From: Litomosoides sigmodontis
Taxonomy: Eukaryota > Nematoda > Chromadorea > Rhabditida > Onchocercidae
Reading direction: 5' to 3'
Assembly: GCA_963070105.1 (NCBI GenBank)
Contig: OY718805.1
Location: forward strand, 4,584,001-4,648,000
Length of the DNA stretch: 64,000 nt
This document shows, piece by piece, positions 1 to 18,019 of this stretch. A program made the position numbers and the translations under genes. Below the pieces are notes generated by a model. That model was not told the DNA's origin. It saw nothing but the letters and a program-made list of their open reading frames with translations, and searched no databases. Position 1 is the stretch's first letter, and the number at the start of each line of letters is the position of its first letter.

Positions 1-3000
1 CACTCACATAGAATGAAACAACTTGATAGAGACAGTAAGTGAGTGCACGACCTGTTTGTCATATCGCTTATCGCTTCCTATAAAAGGCAACAATAATGAA
101 AATTAAATAAATGTTATTTTTGAAATGAATTTGGAAGTGTCGCAAGCATATGAGTTTGGTACAACGACTGGAAGTGACGCGTGCGTAAGTGATGTTTATT
201 TACACGGTGATGTCGGATCTGTGCTTTTTAGGCCAAGGATATGAAATGTTGTTAAAGGAGACGATGAATAAATGAAATGCCACTTCATCCATTCACTTTG
301 CAAAAATATTGAGCAATTTTTAGATCTGTCAATATAAATAAAATTTATTAAAATTTCAGTCCTGTTTTACTTGCATTGTGTAGAAGAAGTTCATTCTGAG
401 GAAGAAGAAATCTACAGGTCTGATTTTACTTGATTAATGATCATCCAACGTGATACACCTCACTGATATAATTTAAGGAATTTTAAAGCTTCAATTAGTA
501 TTTCAACACACACTTCAAAGTGTCACTGTTACCCAATTACATCGCCAAAAGGAGGAGATCCTTATAAGATAAATTAGAGAAATTGGTCACTGAATGAAAT
601 TTGGACCAGTTGCGCCCTGTTAATCGATATCATTGATATTTTGATCTGCAAAGCTTTCAGTTACTATAACTTATAACTCTTCCATTGCCGCTTAACAAAT
701 TGAAAAGTTGCGATAAATACTTATGTAGGCAGGTACTCATCAGTTTGATATCCGAGCAACTAGCAATAGTAGAAATGTGAGAGTTCAATAAAATATTTTA
801 GAAGGTTATTTCCACGATGAGTTACAAGCGTTCGACGAAAACTCCAGTGGTTGCGGAGGGGAAAAAATGGAAGGATAAACATCTACGCGCCGATATTTTC
901 TTCTAAAAGTATTACACAGGGAACGGCGTCCGTTGATGTTGCTGTACTTCTGAACACTTCCTCAAATTTTTCACATTCTCTCAATATTTATTTAATCAAA
1001 ACATCGGCTCCAATAGACATTTGTTCCGTTCGGATGGACGAGTGACCGCCATCATGTTCGACAGTAAATTTAGTTCAGTATTTACACTGTTAACTTATTC
1101 TATCAATGAACCGAACCGGAATGATTGCTCCTGACGGCTAAAGTAGTCTTTCAGGTTGCCAGAATAGATTTGTCGTGAAAGAGGATTGGTAAGGAAGAGG
1201 ATGAGAAGAAGATGGACATTCATTAAGGTCACAAATAAGGATGTGAGTTCTCTGATGATGAAGTCATCTCCAGACACTGCTGCTGATTGCAGTGGAATCT
1301 ACAAAACTTGTTCTTCATCACTGACGCGCAAACATGTCATTTCACATAATCAATGTGCGCATTTGTCAAATGCAATTATGTGTTGGAAATTATTTCAGTT
1401 GAAGATGAAAGCATTCGTAACCTCTGCAGGAAATTCAAATTCAACAATTTTAAATTTCCACTATCACAGCAAAAGTACATACACAAACTGGCAATTACAG
1501 CAGTTCACAAGTTATTACAGCAAACTGGGGAGATGACGGTGATAGCTAGAGGGAATAATCACAACGCTCAAACCTTATTACTGTTCTTTTTTTCGTTTGA
1601 ACAGAAATGCATGCATGAATGGTGGGAAGGGAGGGAGAGAGAGAGAGGGAGGGAAAGAGGAAATATTGCTGGTCACTGACTACTCAGCTATCTCAGCACC
1701 TTTTGCGTTATTGTCAAAAGCATTAGCATACTTTCGACCAATTTAGTTTGTCGCAAAGCGCAGATCTAGAGAATGTATTTAAATTTCAAACTTCAAACAA
1801 AACAGTTCATCTTCCGCAATTTGAAGACTAGTCGCTATCTTCAAAAGTTACTCGCCAGGCATTTCAATAAAGTTGCAAAAAGATCGAGCAAAAAGCTTAC
1901 TTAATTTACAGTAGTCTTACTTTACAGTAGTTTACTTACTGTAATCTGTTTGTGGTACGATGATGTCATGCATGAGTGTAGTAAGGTGCCAAAGAAAATA
2001 TTGCATAAATTGTAATAAATTAGTGCGGGATGAGTCATCCGTATGTGTGCGTGAGCTGTAAATTTTTGTGGTGGGAACTGCCCCACTGCCATCCTTTCCT
2101 CCATCTCCGCATTTTCCTGCACGTTTTAGTTTCTTTAAAACCAACTAGCTGAAATTATTACTCTTTAAAATTCCAGGAGGAAGTCATTTTGAACATTCCT
2201 CACTCTCATTTTGCTGCTAACAGAATCCTTCACTATCATTAGCTTTGCAAAAGTTTGGTAATTTAAGAAAAGCCATGATTTCATACTAATCAGTTACAAA
2301 ACTGACATAAAATAAAGTTTCGGAATGCAGGAGAGAAATAGAAAGCAAGAAAGTACCAACAATTTAAAAGGTAAGTTTTGCAAAGTGCCTAACCTAAAAT
2401 TTTTCTTACTAGTAAGTTTCGTTCAAAGCTACTTGTAATATTTCATCCTCGCTAATCGTTAGCACTTCACATTACTCCTCTATGACGTTCGTTTATAGCG
2501 TTTTAAAAAGAAAAAAGCATTCATTCATTTACCTGTAGCTCCACAACCTTTCTTTTCATTAAAAAAAAACAAGAATTCACAAATTATAAAGCGCTCCTCC
2601 TTTCATCCCTTCTGATGATCAGAAGACCTATCCTTTTCAGAAGAAATTAAAATGCAGGTTTCAAACAGGAATTGAAAACACACTTGCTTATCGAAGTAAA
2701 AAGTGTTGCATTTACTTAAGTGCTTTAATTCCTTACCATTTTAGCAATTATCACTTTTGCGAAGATATAATTAATTATCCACTGCTAAGCAGAACTTCTC
2801 CTACGCTATTCCTATCGCACAAATGCTTTCACAACAAAAAAATAGCCGAAGAAATGCGCTGTTACTGACTTATAAAATGTTAACTACTTATTGACACAAA
2901 AAAAAGAGGTGTAAAATGAATTCGAAATAGAAATTGCTTCCATCCCTGCAAGGTTTTTGACTAACTTGGAATTTATCACTAAGACTATCAGGATGATGGG

Positions 3001-5646
3001 TAGCTCAAGAATGCTCCTATCAATTCACATTTTATAAATCGTTTTGTAATTCAAATATCCATAGCCAACAATTCAATGAAATAGCTAGCAATGAACTTGA
3101 ATTCAACAACAGGAAAAAAAATTGGAAAAGAAGAAGAGGAGGGGGCTGATTTTACGCGCAGTAGTAGTAGCATTCATTAATTAACAAATATCAAGGAAAT
3201 TGAACCGGTCGTCTTCTGACTAACAGAACCATCCGTCCGTCCGTCCGTCCGTCCGTCCGTCCGTCCGTCCGTCCATCCATCCATCCATCCATCCATCCAT
3301 CCACTAACTTCTAGTCGTCGTGTCCATGTTATGTGCTGTTAACCGATCACCCGTAATTCTTTCTTGTAGAACTGATCATGGCAAGAAAGTTCAACTTTCA
3401 TCAAAATTGAAAGAGAAATCGGTCAGTGTAACAAGAGGGGGAAGAGCGTGTCAAATTTAGCTAACAATTTAAAAGATAAAACGACTGTCAAAATGTATGG
3501 AATCATTACTTTTTGAATTACATTGAATTAGCTAAACCAATCGACCATGAAGACATACTTCTCATTTTGAAAATGATAAATTAGGTAACTGCTCAGGTTC
3601 TTCTGCAGTTAAAGCGCTATGGTAACGACTTGCGCCAAATAGCGGAGGATCCAATGAGATATCTGGCCAAGTGGTTGCTTCATTTAATTGTTTGAAATGA
3701 GACATGAAATTTGACCGCTTCATTCCTTGCTTTACTGCTACGTGAGGTACAACACTTCTACGTCAAAGTTAGCATCCACAGGTGCAAACAAATAAAGATA
3801 CGATTTGACTTCATCTTGCCCGAAGGAGTTTTATATGTAACTTTATAGTCTAATGTGTGCCAATCATAAAAATTAGTTTCAATTTCATTTTTGCAGCCTA
3901 GCGACACTCCTTTTCGTCCTCGCACTCTTCCGACGATCTAAAATTGGCGCGCGTCACTTTTTTGCTGGAATAGCATTGCAAATAATTTAATCACTCAAAC
4001 AAATCATGCAATCATGCTTCTTCTGCTCGGCCAATCAACAAGATAACCAATTGCAGTCAGCCTAGTAAATTTTCGTAGAGGGAATAGTTGACAATAATAA
4101 TCAATAATAATTAATAATAATTAATAATTAATAATAATAACATATTTTTTTCAATTGTAAAAAATTCCATTTCAATGGATTCAAATTTCAAACAGTTTGT
4201 TGCTCACTGCAGTGGATATATATACCGATCAATCTATTCGTTACTGAAATTCAAAGAAATCCTACCAACCTATGAAATTTCCGAATAGAAATAAATTTCG
4301 TTTCTTCTTTTTAATCAGCACCATTCGCAGTTAGAGAAATTAATTAAATTAACTTTTTCTGTTTTAATTACTGCCATTTGTAGGAATTAATTAGAATAAT
4401 TTTTTCCTATTTTCAATTAACAGTGTTACTCATAAAAAAGGCCTCTGTTGACTTTCTTCATTCTCTTCGCACTTTCACTCTCTTCTCTTCTCGTTGACAG
4501 CAAGACTCTTCCTTCCTCAACCTCAACATGAAACTATCTCTCGAACTTCTCCCTCCCTCTATCATTACCCTCCGCTGCGAGGGAGAGACCTCCTTCCTAG
4601 CTTCTTTCTCCCTTCCGCCTCTGATCCTACCTCACTTACAACATCTGTGGCAACAGCTGCAACTTCCCCAGAATGCTTCCTTCCTCGTCACAACCTTTCA
4701 TACTTCCTCCCTCCTACCAATTGTACGTGTGCGTACGCGTACTCTACTTTATAACTTCCTCCCATATTTCCATTAGAAGAGAACTAATTAAGCAGTATCT
4801 GAAACACAATCTCTCAGTTTCCGTATCGATACACCTGGAATATATGATTACTTGACAACTACGATCGATTAACTTGAGAAAATCTCCCAGTATTAGTTTG
4901 TAAAGCAATTACGTTACGTTTCATCATTTGAATGGATTCTAAGCGCTTCGTGATCACGGACGTGTCTTCGTCTCTCCAATTCGAATTCTCATCCTTCTAA
5001 TGCTTCTCGACTTCCCCAATACCATTTTTATCTGTCATCCATACCAACTGAATCTGACGAGAGGCCATACGTTGAATTTATCTTGTACTTTACAGAGACT
5101 ATATGCTGCATTTTTAGACTACTCGTCGTGGCTTGTCTTTTGACTTCAATAGAAATTCCAGATGACCTGCAGGTGGGGGACCATGGACGGGCATGAAGTT
5201 TTGTCCACTGCAGTTAAGCGGAAATGCCCTTCACAATTTACGATTTGAAATTACGTTACCGCTGGCCTGGGCTTATCATTTACTGTTTGTAAAAACGAGT
5301 TATTTTTCCTCCCTTACAACACGTCCGGCATGTCCTCTGAGTGAGCGCTATCACATATTCATTAATTCGAGTTTGACCTTTAACTCCTAGCGCTATGTTT
5401 AAATCTACAGAAAATGTCAACATATTAGCGCCGAATTGTAACCTTTCTCACTTCCGAAAAGAAGCAGGAAGCTAATTCATTTGTCACTGACTAGCACACT
5501 TTTTTGGGTCCTTTTTCACGTAGTGGTGACGCGAACGGTAACGTTACCTGCGGTGTGATGTGTTGACGCACAGTTGACAAGTTGGAATTCAATAGAAATC
5601 ATAAAAGCGAAATAGCTGGACTCTTTAAATTTTGAATTGTGCAGGG
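1..5646. other. Gene-poor left flank
   Basis: No gene here can be assigned to a family. I see exon-like pieces only. An ATG-initiated stretch at 817 runs 29 codons to a stop. A possible short exon at 1155-1188 lies between an AG and a GTAAGG donor. An open stretch at about 1353-1550 has protein-like composition. A 15-codon ATG stretch at 2325-2370 ends on a perfect AAAAG/GTAAGT donor. These do not join into a phase-consistent model I could recognise. The rest is AT-rich sequence with a tetranucleotide microsatellite, an A/T-rich TAA-type tract at about 4091-4140, and a pyrimidine-rich stretch at about 4440-4720. It may hold the 3' or 5' untranslated parts of a gene lying mainly outside the window. 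Confidence 0.5.
3231..3302. repeat. CCGT/CCAT tetranucleotide microsatellite
   Basis: About nine CCGT units are followed directly by about seven CCAT units, a compound tetranucleotide array in the gene-poor left flank. The switch between two unit types suggests one base change that then spread by slippage. Confidence 0.9.
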
Positions 5647-8600
5647 ATGGCAGTATTGTGGGTGTTAGCATTGGGTGGTGTGTTGACGTGTGGAACAGCA
5701 ATGATGCAAACGATAAAGGGCACGTCGGAGTTGCTTGTTGTGACAGTTGCGACGGAGGAGACGGACGGCCTGAGACGACTGAAGCGCACGGCTGATGTTA
5801 ATGGCATCAAACTGAAAGTGTTTGGCATGGGCGAACAGTGGCAAGGCGGCAACACGCGCATCGAGCAGGTCGCTTTCCTTCTTTCTTTTCAAACACACAC
5901 ACACTCTCTCTAATTCCGATTTAGCTACAGCCACTCACACGTGGACCCTGTTTTGAAGTTGCTGCGCTGAAAATTAAGCTTCTTAAACTCTACTCGTTTC
6001 TCGTTTCGGTGATGCTAGTTCAACCGCATTTTCCTTGAAATGTTTTTAAAGAGTTACACTTTCAGGGTGGCGGACAGAAAATACGCATTTTACGGAAATC
6101 TTTGGAAAAGTACAAAGACAGGAACGATTTGATAATACTGTTCGTTGATGCGTAAGTGTTCAAATTTACATACTACAGATGCACATGTAGTTCTTCCAAC
6201 GAACAACCGAAATAATTAGCCAGTCAAATAGGCTGGAAAATACTTCTAAATGACTTGGGAAGTTTTTTTCAGCATCATCAGCTGTGTCAGATTACACTAA
6301 GATTTTTGAGAAATTTTGAAATTTTGAAATGTTTTCGAAATCGAGAAGTTTCTAAGTATTTCAGTAGATGGGAGATCTTAAATTAAGGTTTATTTCAGCT
6401 ACGATGTGATATTTTTGGACAATGAAGAACAAATTTTGCGAAAATTCTTCACCTTCTTCGATGGATTTCGTGTTGTCTTTTCATCAGAGCCGTTTTGTTG
6501 GCCTAACAAGAACTTAGCACCAAAATATCCGCTTGTTAACTTTGGCTACAGGTATGATCTTCATTTCATCAGCGGAAGCGGAATACTTTTTAAATAAATA
6601 TTTGAACTTTTCCAGGTACTTGAATTCCGGAGTTTTTATGGGCTTTGCTCCCGAGATTTGGAACTTAATAAGCTACAAAGATGTGGAAGATAGTGAGGAC
6701 GACCAGCTATATTACACGCATCTGTATTTGAATGAAGAAATACGAGTGGGTTTGTCATCACAATTTTTCCACAATATAATTCTCTTACATAGTCATCTCT
6801 GAATGTTATCACGTCACTGCACTACTCGTCGAATTCTTTCGTTGAATTAAACTGCATGATCACTGTTGTCTAGAAGCTCTCGGACATTCGTTTTCCTATT
6901 TTTTTTCAATATTACTTTGTTGTTAGATTTTCCCTGAAGTTCTTTATTCCAAATGTGAAAAATGTCAGTGGAGAGGAATTGATGTAAAATTCATTTGAAG
7001 CTATCAATGAAGATGACATTGGATTCAATGAGCATTCTATTTCAAAATCTAAATGGCGCATCAGGTGACGTGAAGCTAGAAGTCAGCGATGAAGGGAGCG
7101 GAGCATACTTTGTGAGTAACTTTTTTATTCCACCGGCAGTCGATGAAGATGAATTTTGTTGGGTAAGAAAACGGGGATATTTGTTCAAAGTATTGAGTAA
7201 GTAGAGGTATGTTTTTCCAACAGAAAATTAGGCTTCTAAATTAAATTCATCAACACATTCCGATTTAACTTCAGATTTACAATTTTGTTTATAACACATA
7301 TCCTTTGGTTATACACGGGAATGGTCCAAGCAAGCTGCATTTGAATCACCTCGGTAACTATATTGATCCACTGAGGACAGTTCCTACAAAGACGGAATCC
7401 ATAACAACGGTAGCGCTTTGAATTTAAGTTTTAAATAAAAGCCTGAAGCCAACACATTTTCCATTTCAAGTATATAATATGAACTGGAGAATATTTGTTC
7501 AATTTGCAATTAAATTGAGTTTAGCTGAAAATTTCGTTTTCTTTTTTGTAGCTTCTTTTCTTCCTATTCAATTTGTTTTGAGGAAGAGATTTGCATTCGC
7601 ACAGTTGAGTGGACACTGAGAGTTGACTTTATTTTTAGACAGATTTTTTTCTTCAACGTCACTAGTGATTCAGTAATAGAGTTGATCGCTTAAAAGGTTT
7701 TTCATTGCTTGTCAATCGTTATATAGTTCGGGACTTGAAATGACAGTTCAGAAATGATTTGGTTAGGCGTAGGTGATACTGGTGCGGTGTGTGGTGCTCC
7801 AAAACACGTGCAAACAAATTTTACTGCAATCGATAAGTGTGAAGCACAAAAAGACGATCGATGTGAAAGAACAGCATAATAATTTAATATAACACTCGTT
7901 ATCAGGCGGGAACATTTGCCTGTAAATTGATTTCCGGTAATTTAGCTATTGAAGGTAATGAGAAGGGTAATCCTGTGAAGTGGCTGAATGATTCATCAAT
8001 TGTAAATTTTCAGTAAATAGTTTGTAAGATGAATTTCTTGAATGAGAAATATTGCTACAGCTTTTCTTTAAAAAATTATTTGCGCGAATTTATTGTAAAT
8101 TTACTTCGTTTTTCTCGATGGCAACTTTGATGAACATTAATTCAGGATATTGAAAAGAATGATTTGCCGAAGTTGTTTTTGTCGATCATTATTTCCAAAC
8201 CGATACCGTTTATTCGGGAGTTTTTCGAAAATATTGAGAAGTTGGTTTATTCAGATGACAAAATTGATTTATACATTTACTGCAATCAAATATTTATGGA
8301 AAAAGAAGTATGCGTTTTTGTTTTATCATAAATATCGTTAAAAAAATCATAAAAAATATCATTGCTGCTAACCGGTGGTGGGAAGTTGAATTCACAGTTA
8401 AATTTCTCCTAATGTTAAATTTGAGTGACTTTAGTGGACGTGAAGTGTGATGAACTCGATTTGAAGAATGTGCTGTTTAGGAGCCATTCATTTGGTCATC
8501 GCATCTTTTGAAAACTTTTTTTTAGATTAGACGCTTTATTGAAATTGGGAAAAGGCGTTATCGATCGCTACTTTATGATGACAGTGCAACAGAATTGAGC

Positions 8601-11380
8601 GAACGTGAAGCTCGTGCGTTTTCATTGTTCGTCCTTTCATTTTAATAATGGTTAAAGTGATCAGTTGTTTTTAATTTGTTCAGAAGCTATTAAAGTAATT
8701 TTTTGTCACTTAAATTCAAAAAATTTTTCCAAATTTTCCTCAAAGTTAATATTTAGCAGTTTTTTTGGGATTGTTTCCAGGAAACAAAGTTTATCACTGG
8801 ATAGTGATTACCTGATAATGATTGATGGCGACGTGCATTTAAATAAATCAGAAGCCTTACTGCTTATGGTTCAGACAATGAATAAAAATAATTTGTAAGT
8901 TCATGAAAAAGTTGAATATTTGACTTTTGTAAAGTTTATGTTTGATTCTAAAATAAAAAAATCAGTTGTATGCTTAAAACAGTTCCTTCTTTTTACTTCC
9001 TTTTTGAAGGATTCTTGGAAAGTTGGATAGAAACTATCTGTTTGTTTAATTATTGTAACATTCAGTGAGTAAGTGAAAGTGTCGTTATTTTTAAATGTTT
9101 CAGAGGGATTCTTGCCCCTCTAGTTGGGCAACCACAGAAGTTGTTCACCAATTTTTGGGGTGCAATCTCCGGCAACGGATATTATGCTAGATCCGAGAAT
9201 TATCTCAATATCATTGGTCGTAAAGAAGTGGGAATTTGGAATGTACCGTTTATCTGCTCGATTTTAGTAATTGCGAAGGAAAAAGTATATAATTTGGCTT
9301 ATTTTTTCTTGTTTTTGTAGGAAATTGCGGCAAGAATTTCGGGTCACTCACCACACCTTTATTTACGTGAGACCACAGTGTGTGTTAACTGTCTTACTAC
9401 GATTTGCTTATTATTATTACTACTTGTTTCAGCTGACGCCTTTATTAAATGCACACTATTACGACGAGAAATTAGATCCTGACATGAGCTTTTGTTCATT
9501 TGCACGTGATAATGTAAGTATCGGAATGGAAGTCTTCGTTCAGTATAACTATGTATACTCCCAGTGACAGCATTGGTTTTGGAAAACTGATTTGAATGTT
9601 CATCTGTTATTTGCTTAATTCTGTAATTAATTTTTGTTTTAAGTGTTTTATTTTCAACCTACAGGGTCATTTCCTTCACCTTGAAAACAACCACTATTGT
9701 GGTTTTCTTGTGATTAGTGAAGATGTTGCATCGTCCAAAGTCCACCCGGAAATGTACGAGATTTTCAACAATAAAGAGGTTCATTCTTTAGAATTTCGTT
9801 TGTTATAAACTTTCATCGTTTTTTTTTGATTTTTCTAACGTTGCAAAAATTAGTGCTCAAGTGTTTTGCATACGTTACTGGTGTTGAAACATTGGCAAAA
9901 TATAGTTTCCAGTATTTTATTATCGAAAACCTTTTTTTCAAATGAGAGATCAATACGGGAATTCCTTTAGTTATGGGAAAAGAAGTACATACATCCGTAC
10001 TATTTTGCTGCTCTCAATGGTTCTGTATCAATTCCGGAAATATGTCAGGATGTTTACGACTTTCCACTTATGTCTGAAAGATTTTGTGCGGAACTTATTG
10101 AAGAATGTGAGTATTATGGAAAATGGTCAGATGGTAAACATAAGGTATTTGAACTGTTGATCGGTTTTTTCACATGTTTATTTTTTTTATATAAAAAATA
10201 ACATTGAATGAAATGTACTGTCTATTTTGCTAAAAGTACGTGATGTTCTAGCGAAGATAAAACATTTCGAGTCCCAGTTACGCATTATAAGATTAAATTT
10301 CAGGATGAACGATTAGTCGGTGGTTATGAAAATGTGCCCACTCGTGATATTCATATGAAGCAGATTGATTTCGAACGACATTGGTTGTACATGCTAGATG
10401 AATATGTTCGCCCAATACAAGAAAAGCTGTTTATTGGTTACTACAAACAGGTGAGGTCACTGCTACAGAGACTGGACTTCCGACTGGTAAGGACGGAAGC
10501 TGAGGGAACAAATTAAATCATAAAGAAGTTTTTAGTGGAAAATATATTTCATATATGATATTATTATTCGAAAGCGCTGTTTCTATTATTGTTTTCTTGT
10601 CATTTGTAATTTAAGTTATATTTTCAGCCAGTGGAGTCGGTGATGATGTTCGTTGTACGTTATAAGCCTGAGGAACAAGCTTCCTTGAGGCCTCACCATG
10701 ATGCTTCAACTTACAGCATCGACATTGCATTGAATAAACGAGGAATAGATTATGAGGGTGGCGGCGTGCACTTTCTGCGATACAACTGCACTTTTGATGC
10801 CGATGCTGTTGGTGGGTTGAATCCTAGCAGTATTTATTGCTGTAGCATATTAGCTATATCAGCTTCCGTGTGATATCCAGTTGACGTGCTCTGATATTTC
10901 TTTGATAAATTCCATTTCAAATTTTGTGTGATTTAGCATCTGTTGGCAATGACTAAATGTTGAAAAGGCGTATAATAAACCGCTGCTGAGATAAATAAGA
11001 GTCTCTTATTGATGTTAAGATATTGTAATGAAAATTCTCAATGTAGTGGGCGTAATTCATATCATTTATCCGTAATTTAGGGGCACACCTTCCCTTTCGG
11101 GTCTGTGGTACTTCATAGGTCATCTGGCCTTGTGAAAATAATGCAAAGCATTTGTTTTACTTGATCTGTTTGTACTGCACTCATTTGCTGAAAAAAAAAT
11201 GATATTGACAGGTTGAAGTTGAATTGTTTCGAACAAAATGCTAATTACTAGAGCAGCAGATTTCAGTCTCAGTTTTCAGGTCATTCAATGATATTTCCGG
11301 GTCGTCTGACGCATCTACATGAAGGGTTGGAAACTACACGAGGAACTCGTTATATTGCTGTGTCCTTTATCAATCCATAA
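5647..11380 (+). CDS. PLOD: Procollagen-lysine 2-oxoglutarate 5-dioxygenase (lysyl hydroxylase), copy 1
   Basis: ER-lumenal enzyme that hydroxylates collagen lysines and glycosylates the product; C. elegans has one orthologue, let-268, needed for type IV collagen. I read 16 exons: 5647-5868, 6066-6151, 6399-6551, 6616-6745, 7001-7111, 7275-7409, 8146-8307, 8526-8617, 8781-8894, 9104-9284, 9433-9513, 9665-9778, 9971-10144, 10304-10450, 10628-10811, 11280-11380. Phases agree throughout and give 728 residues, the usual family length. A signal peptide starts at the first ATG. The glycosyltransferase domain keeps the metal-binding DAYD motif (102-105), the acidic EDD run before QLYYT, and HGNGP (248-252). 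The C-terminal Fe(II)/2-oxoglutarate domain keeps His657 and Asp659 (HHD), His709 (LTHLHEG) and Arg719. A similar gene follows in tandem. Least certain are the exon 4/5 and 8/9 boundaries. Confidence 0.93.
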
Positions 11381-12321
11381 GTTGTGCTTATCTTACTAGC
11401 TTTATGTGCCTCTCTTTCTCCTGCCTTTTCCATACATTTAAAATTCAAAGTGTGTTCCTTGTTAAAATGCTCGATAGTTTCGAAAACTTGAATTTGTGAT
11501 CAGTTGAGATTGTTGTGTTCAGTTTTCTCCGAATTATGAGAATTTTTGATCCTGCCTAATGACTCAATATCGCTTTAGCTGCCTTTGTTACGATTGAAGG
11601 GTTTAAAATTAGCTAAAACATTGGCAAATGAGGAAAATTGTGATTCTGCTTCCTGCATTACTGAAATTATCCTTCTTCTAGCTTAAACTTTATTTTATTA
11701 TGAAATTTTACTACAACTTGTATTTGTTCCAGTAATTTATGCATTTGAAATCTTACATTTGGTGAATTTATCCTTAGGTATCTCGTCGTTGAATCTCTAC
11801 TTTTTTATTTTGCTACATTTTATCTATGTTATTTAAAGTTTTAAGATGTTATAATGTTAATAATAATTGGAATTTCCCGGACAGTATTCCTGCCTTAAAA
11901 AGTCCTGAATTTTTCAAGTAGTACTATTGCAAGCAAATGCATTTTTTTGATGATATGAACGAACAATTGAAGGATTTAAAATTAGCTAAAACATTGGGAA
12001 AGCACCATTATGTGCGTGTTTATTAATAACATAATACTTGAAATTATTAAGGTGAGATAGAAGGTGATTTAATGTGCTGAGTGGGCGATAATTAAATTCA
12101 AAAAAACGGTGTTGTAAAAGAAGCAATTTAATTGCGAGATCACTGGCAAATTTTTAATTTTCTGGAGAAATTAATAATCAATCGTCTGTGATTTAGTTCA
12201 TTTTCTCGTTATCACATCTTTATCGCGTAGGTTTCAGAAAGTATTTTTCGTCTGATTTAAAAGAGTGTTTTCAGCAGTTTATGTAACTAAATTTCAAGTT
12301 CATCTTGTCAGTAGCGATCGG
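11381..12321. other. Spacer between the two PLOD genes
   Basis: Roughly 0.9 kb of AT-rich sequence holding the 3' end of copy 1 and the promoter and 5' end of copy 2. No open reading frame is convincing. It carries a near-identical pair of 36-bp direct repeats, listed separately. Confidence 0.6.
11593..12001. repeat. Dispersed direct repeat pair between PLOD copies
   Basis: Two copies of a 36-bp sequence lie at 11593-11628 and 11966-12001, in the same orientation. They share the core TTTAAAATTAGCTAAAACAT and differ at two positions. They sit 373 bp apart inside the spacer between the tandem PLOD genes, so they may be a relic of local duplication. Confidence 0.8.
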
Positions 12322-17255
<4,934 letters not shown>

Positions 17256-18019
17256 CATTAAACCTGTTCCTTTGGCTTCTTCGGCTTTCAAAAAAAGTTT
17301 GTAAAAATTACTGCGTTGAACAAGTTGTGCGGGAATCTGCTTGAGCTGCTTCGATTTTGACCTCAGCTCTTTTTCTCTTGCACAATTTTTGTGCTAAATC
17401 AGTATCAGTCGGTTTTTCATGATGTGTTGTCTAATCCCTTCATCAATTATTTGACACTCAGAATTGCAAAACTGTATTATTTAACCGATTCCTTATTTAT
17501 CTTTCATGTTGCCACTGCTTTATTACTGCATCAAATGAATGGCTGCCTTTGTAATAGAATTTGTTCGGATTTTTATTTTTATTAAAAATTTTTGTGTTCT
17601 CTTACCTTTATGATTGCAAGGCTACATTATTTTGGCTTTTCATTATTTACTTGCAGCTTTGTTGATTTTATTGTACTACGGCTTATGATTTAGTTCATTT
17701 TTTTCAACTGAGCTATGATTTTTTTGCTGTTCTCTAACATGTGAATGTTATATATCGATAATATCGAGTTATGTATAAAATATTTTTAGCGTATTATCTT
17801 CCGTTAATAGTAATACGTTGGAACGTAAGTAGTGCTCAAACCTATGTTTTTTCAGAGGAATCCAGAGTGGATTTGTTTTCTCAAGAACTTTTAGATGAGC
17901 TTTCATATTTGCAATGTACTTATGAACATTTTTACGTTATAGATCGGAAGAGATAATCTTCAAAAAGCATGCATACAGGGTGAGGGCCATTGCAGTAGTT
18001 TACTTTGTTAAAGGTAGAG
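17256..18019. other. Spacer between PLOD copy 2 and MTO1
   Basis: About 0.76 kb of AT-rich sequence. A 61-codon frame at 17771-17956 begins with a hydrophobic stretch but matches nothing I know and joins to no neighbouring exon. I treat the interval as 3' untranslated sequence plus the MTO1 promoter. Both genes point the same way, but the gap is much longer than the usual spacing in nematode operons. Confidence 0.5.

Noticed and set aside
1186..1536. 116-codon plus-strand frame
   Set aside because: It overlaps another frame with more protein-like content and shows no domain; not supportable as a gene.
4494..4754. Ser/Pro/Leu-rich frame
   Set aside because: Comes from a pyrimidine-rich tract; open in several frames, so composition explains it.
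9322..9367. Extra in-frame-looking exon between PLOD copy 1 exons 10 and 11
   Set aside because: It has AG and GT edges, but copy 2 joins the flanking exons directly with the same lengths, so this is intron sequence.
17771..17956. 61-codon frame with a signal-like start
   Set aside because: No family match, no splice partners, and high A/T content.
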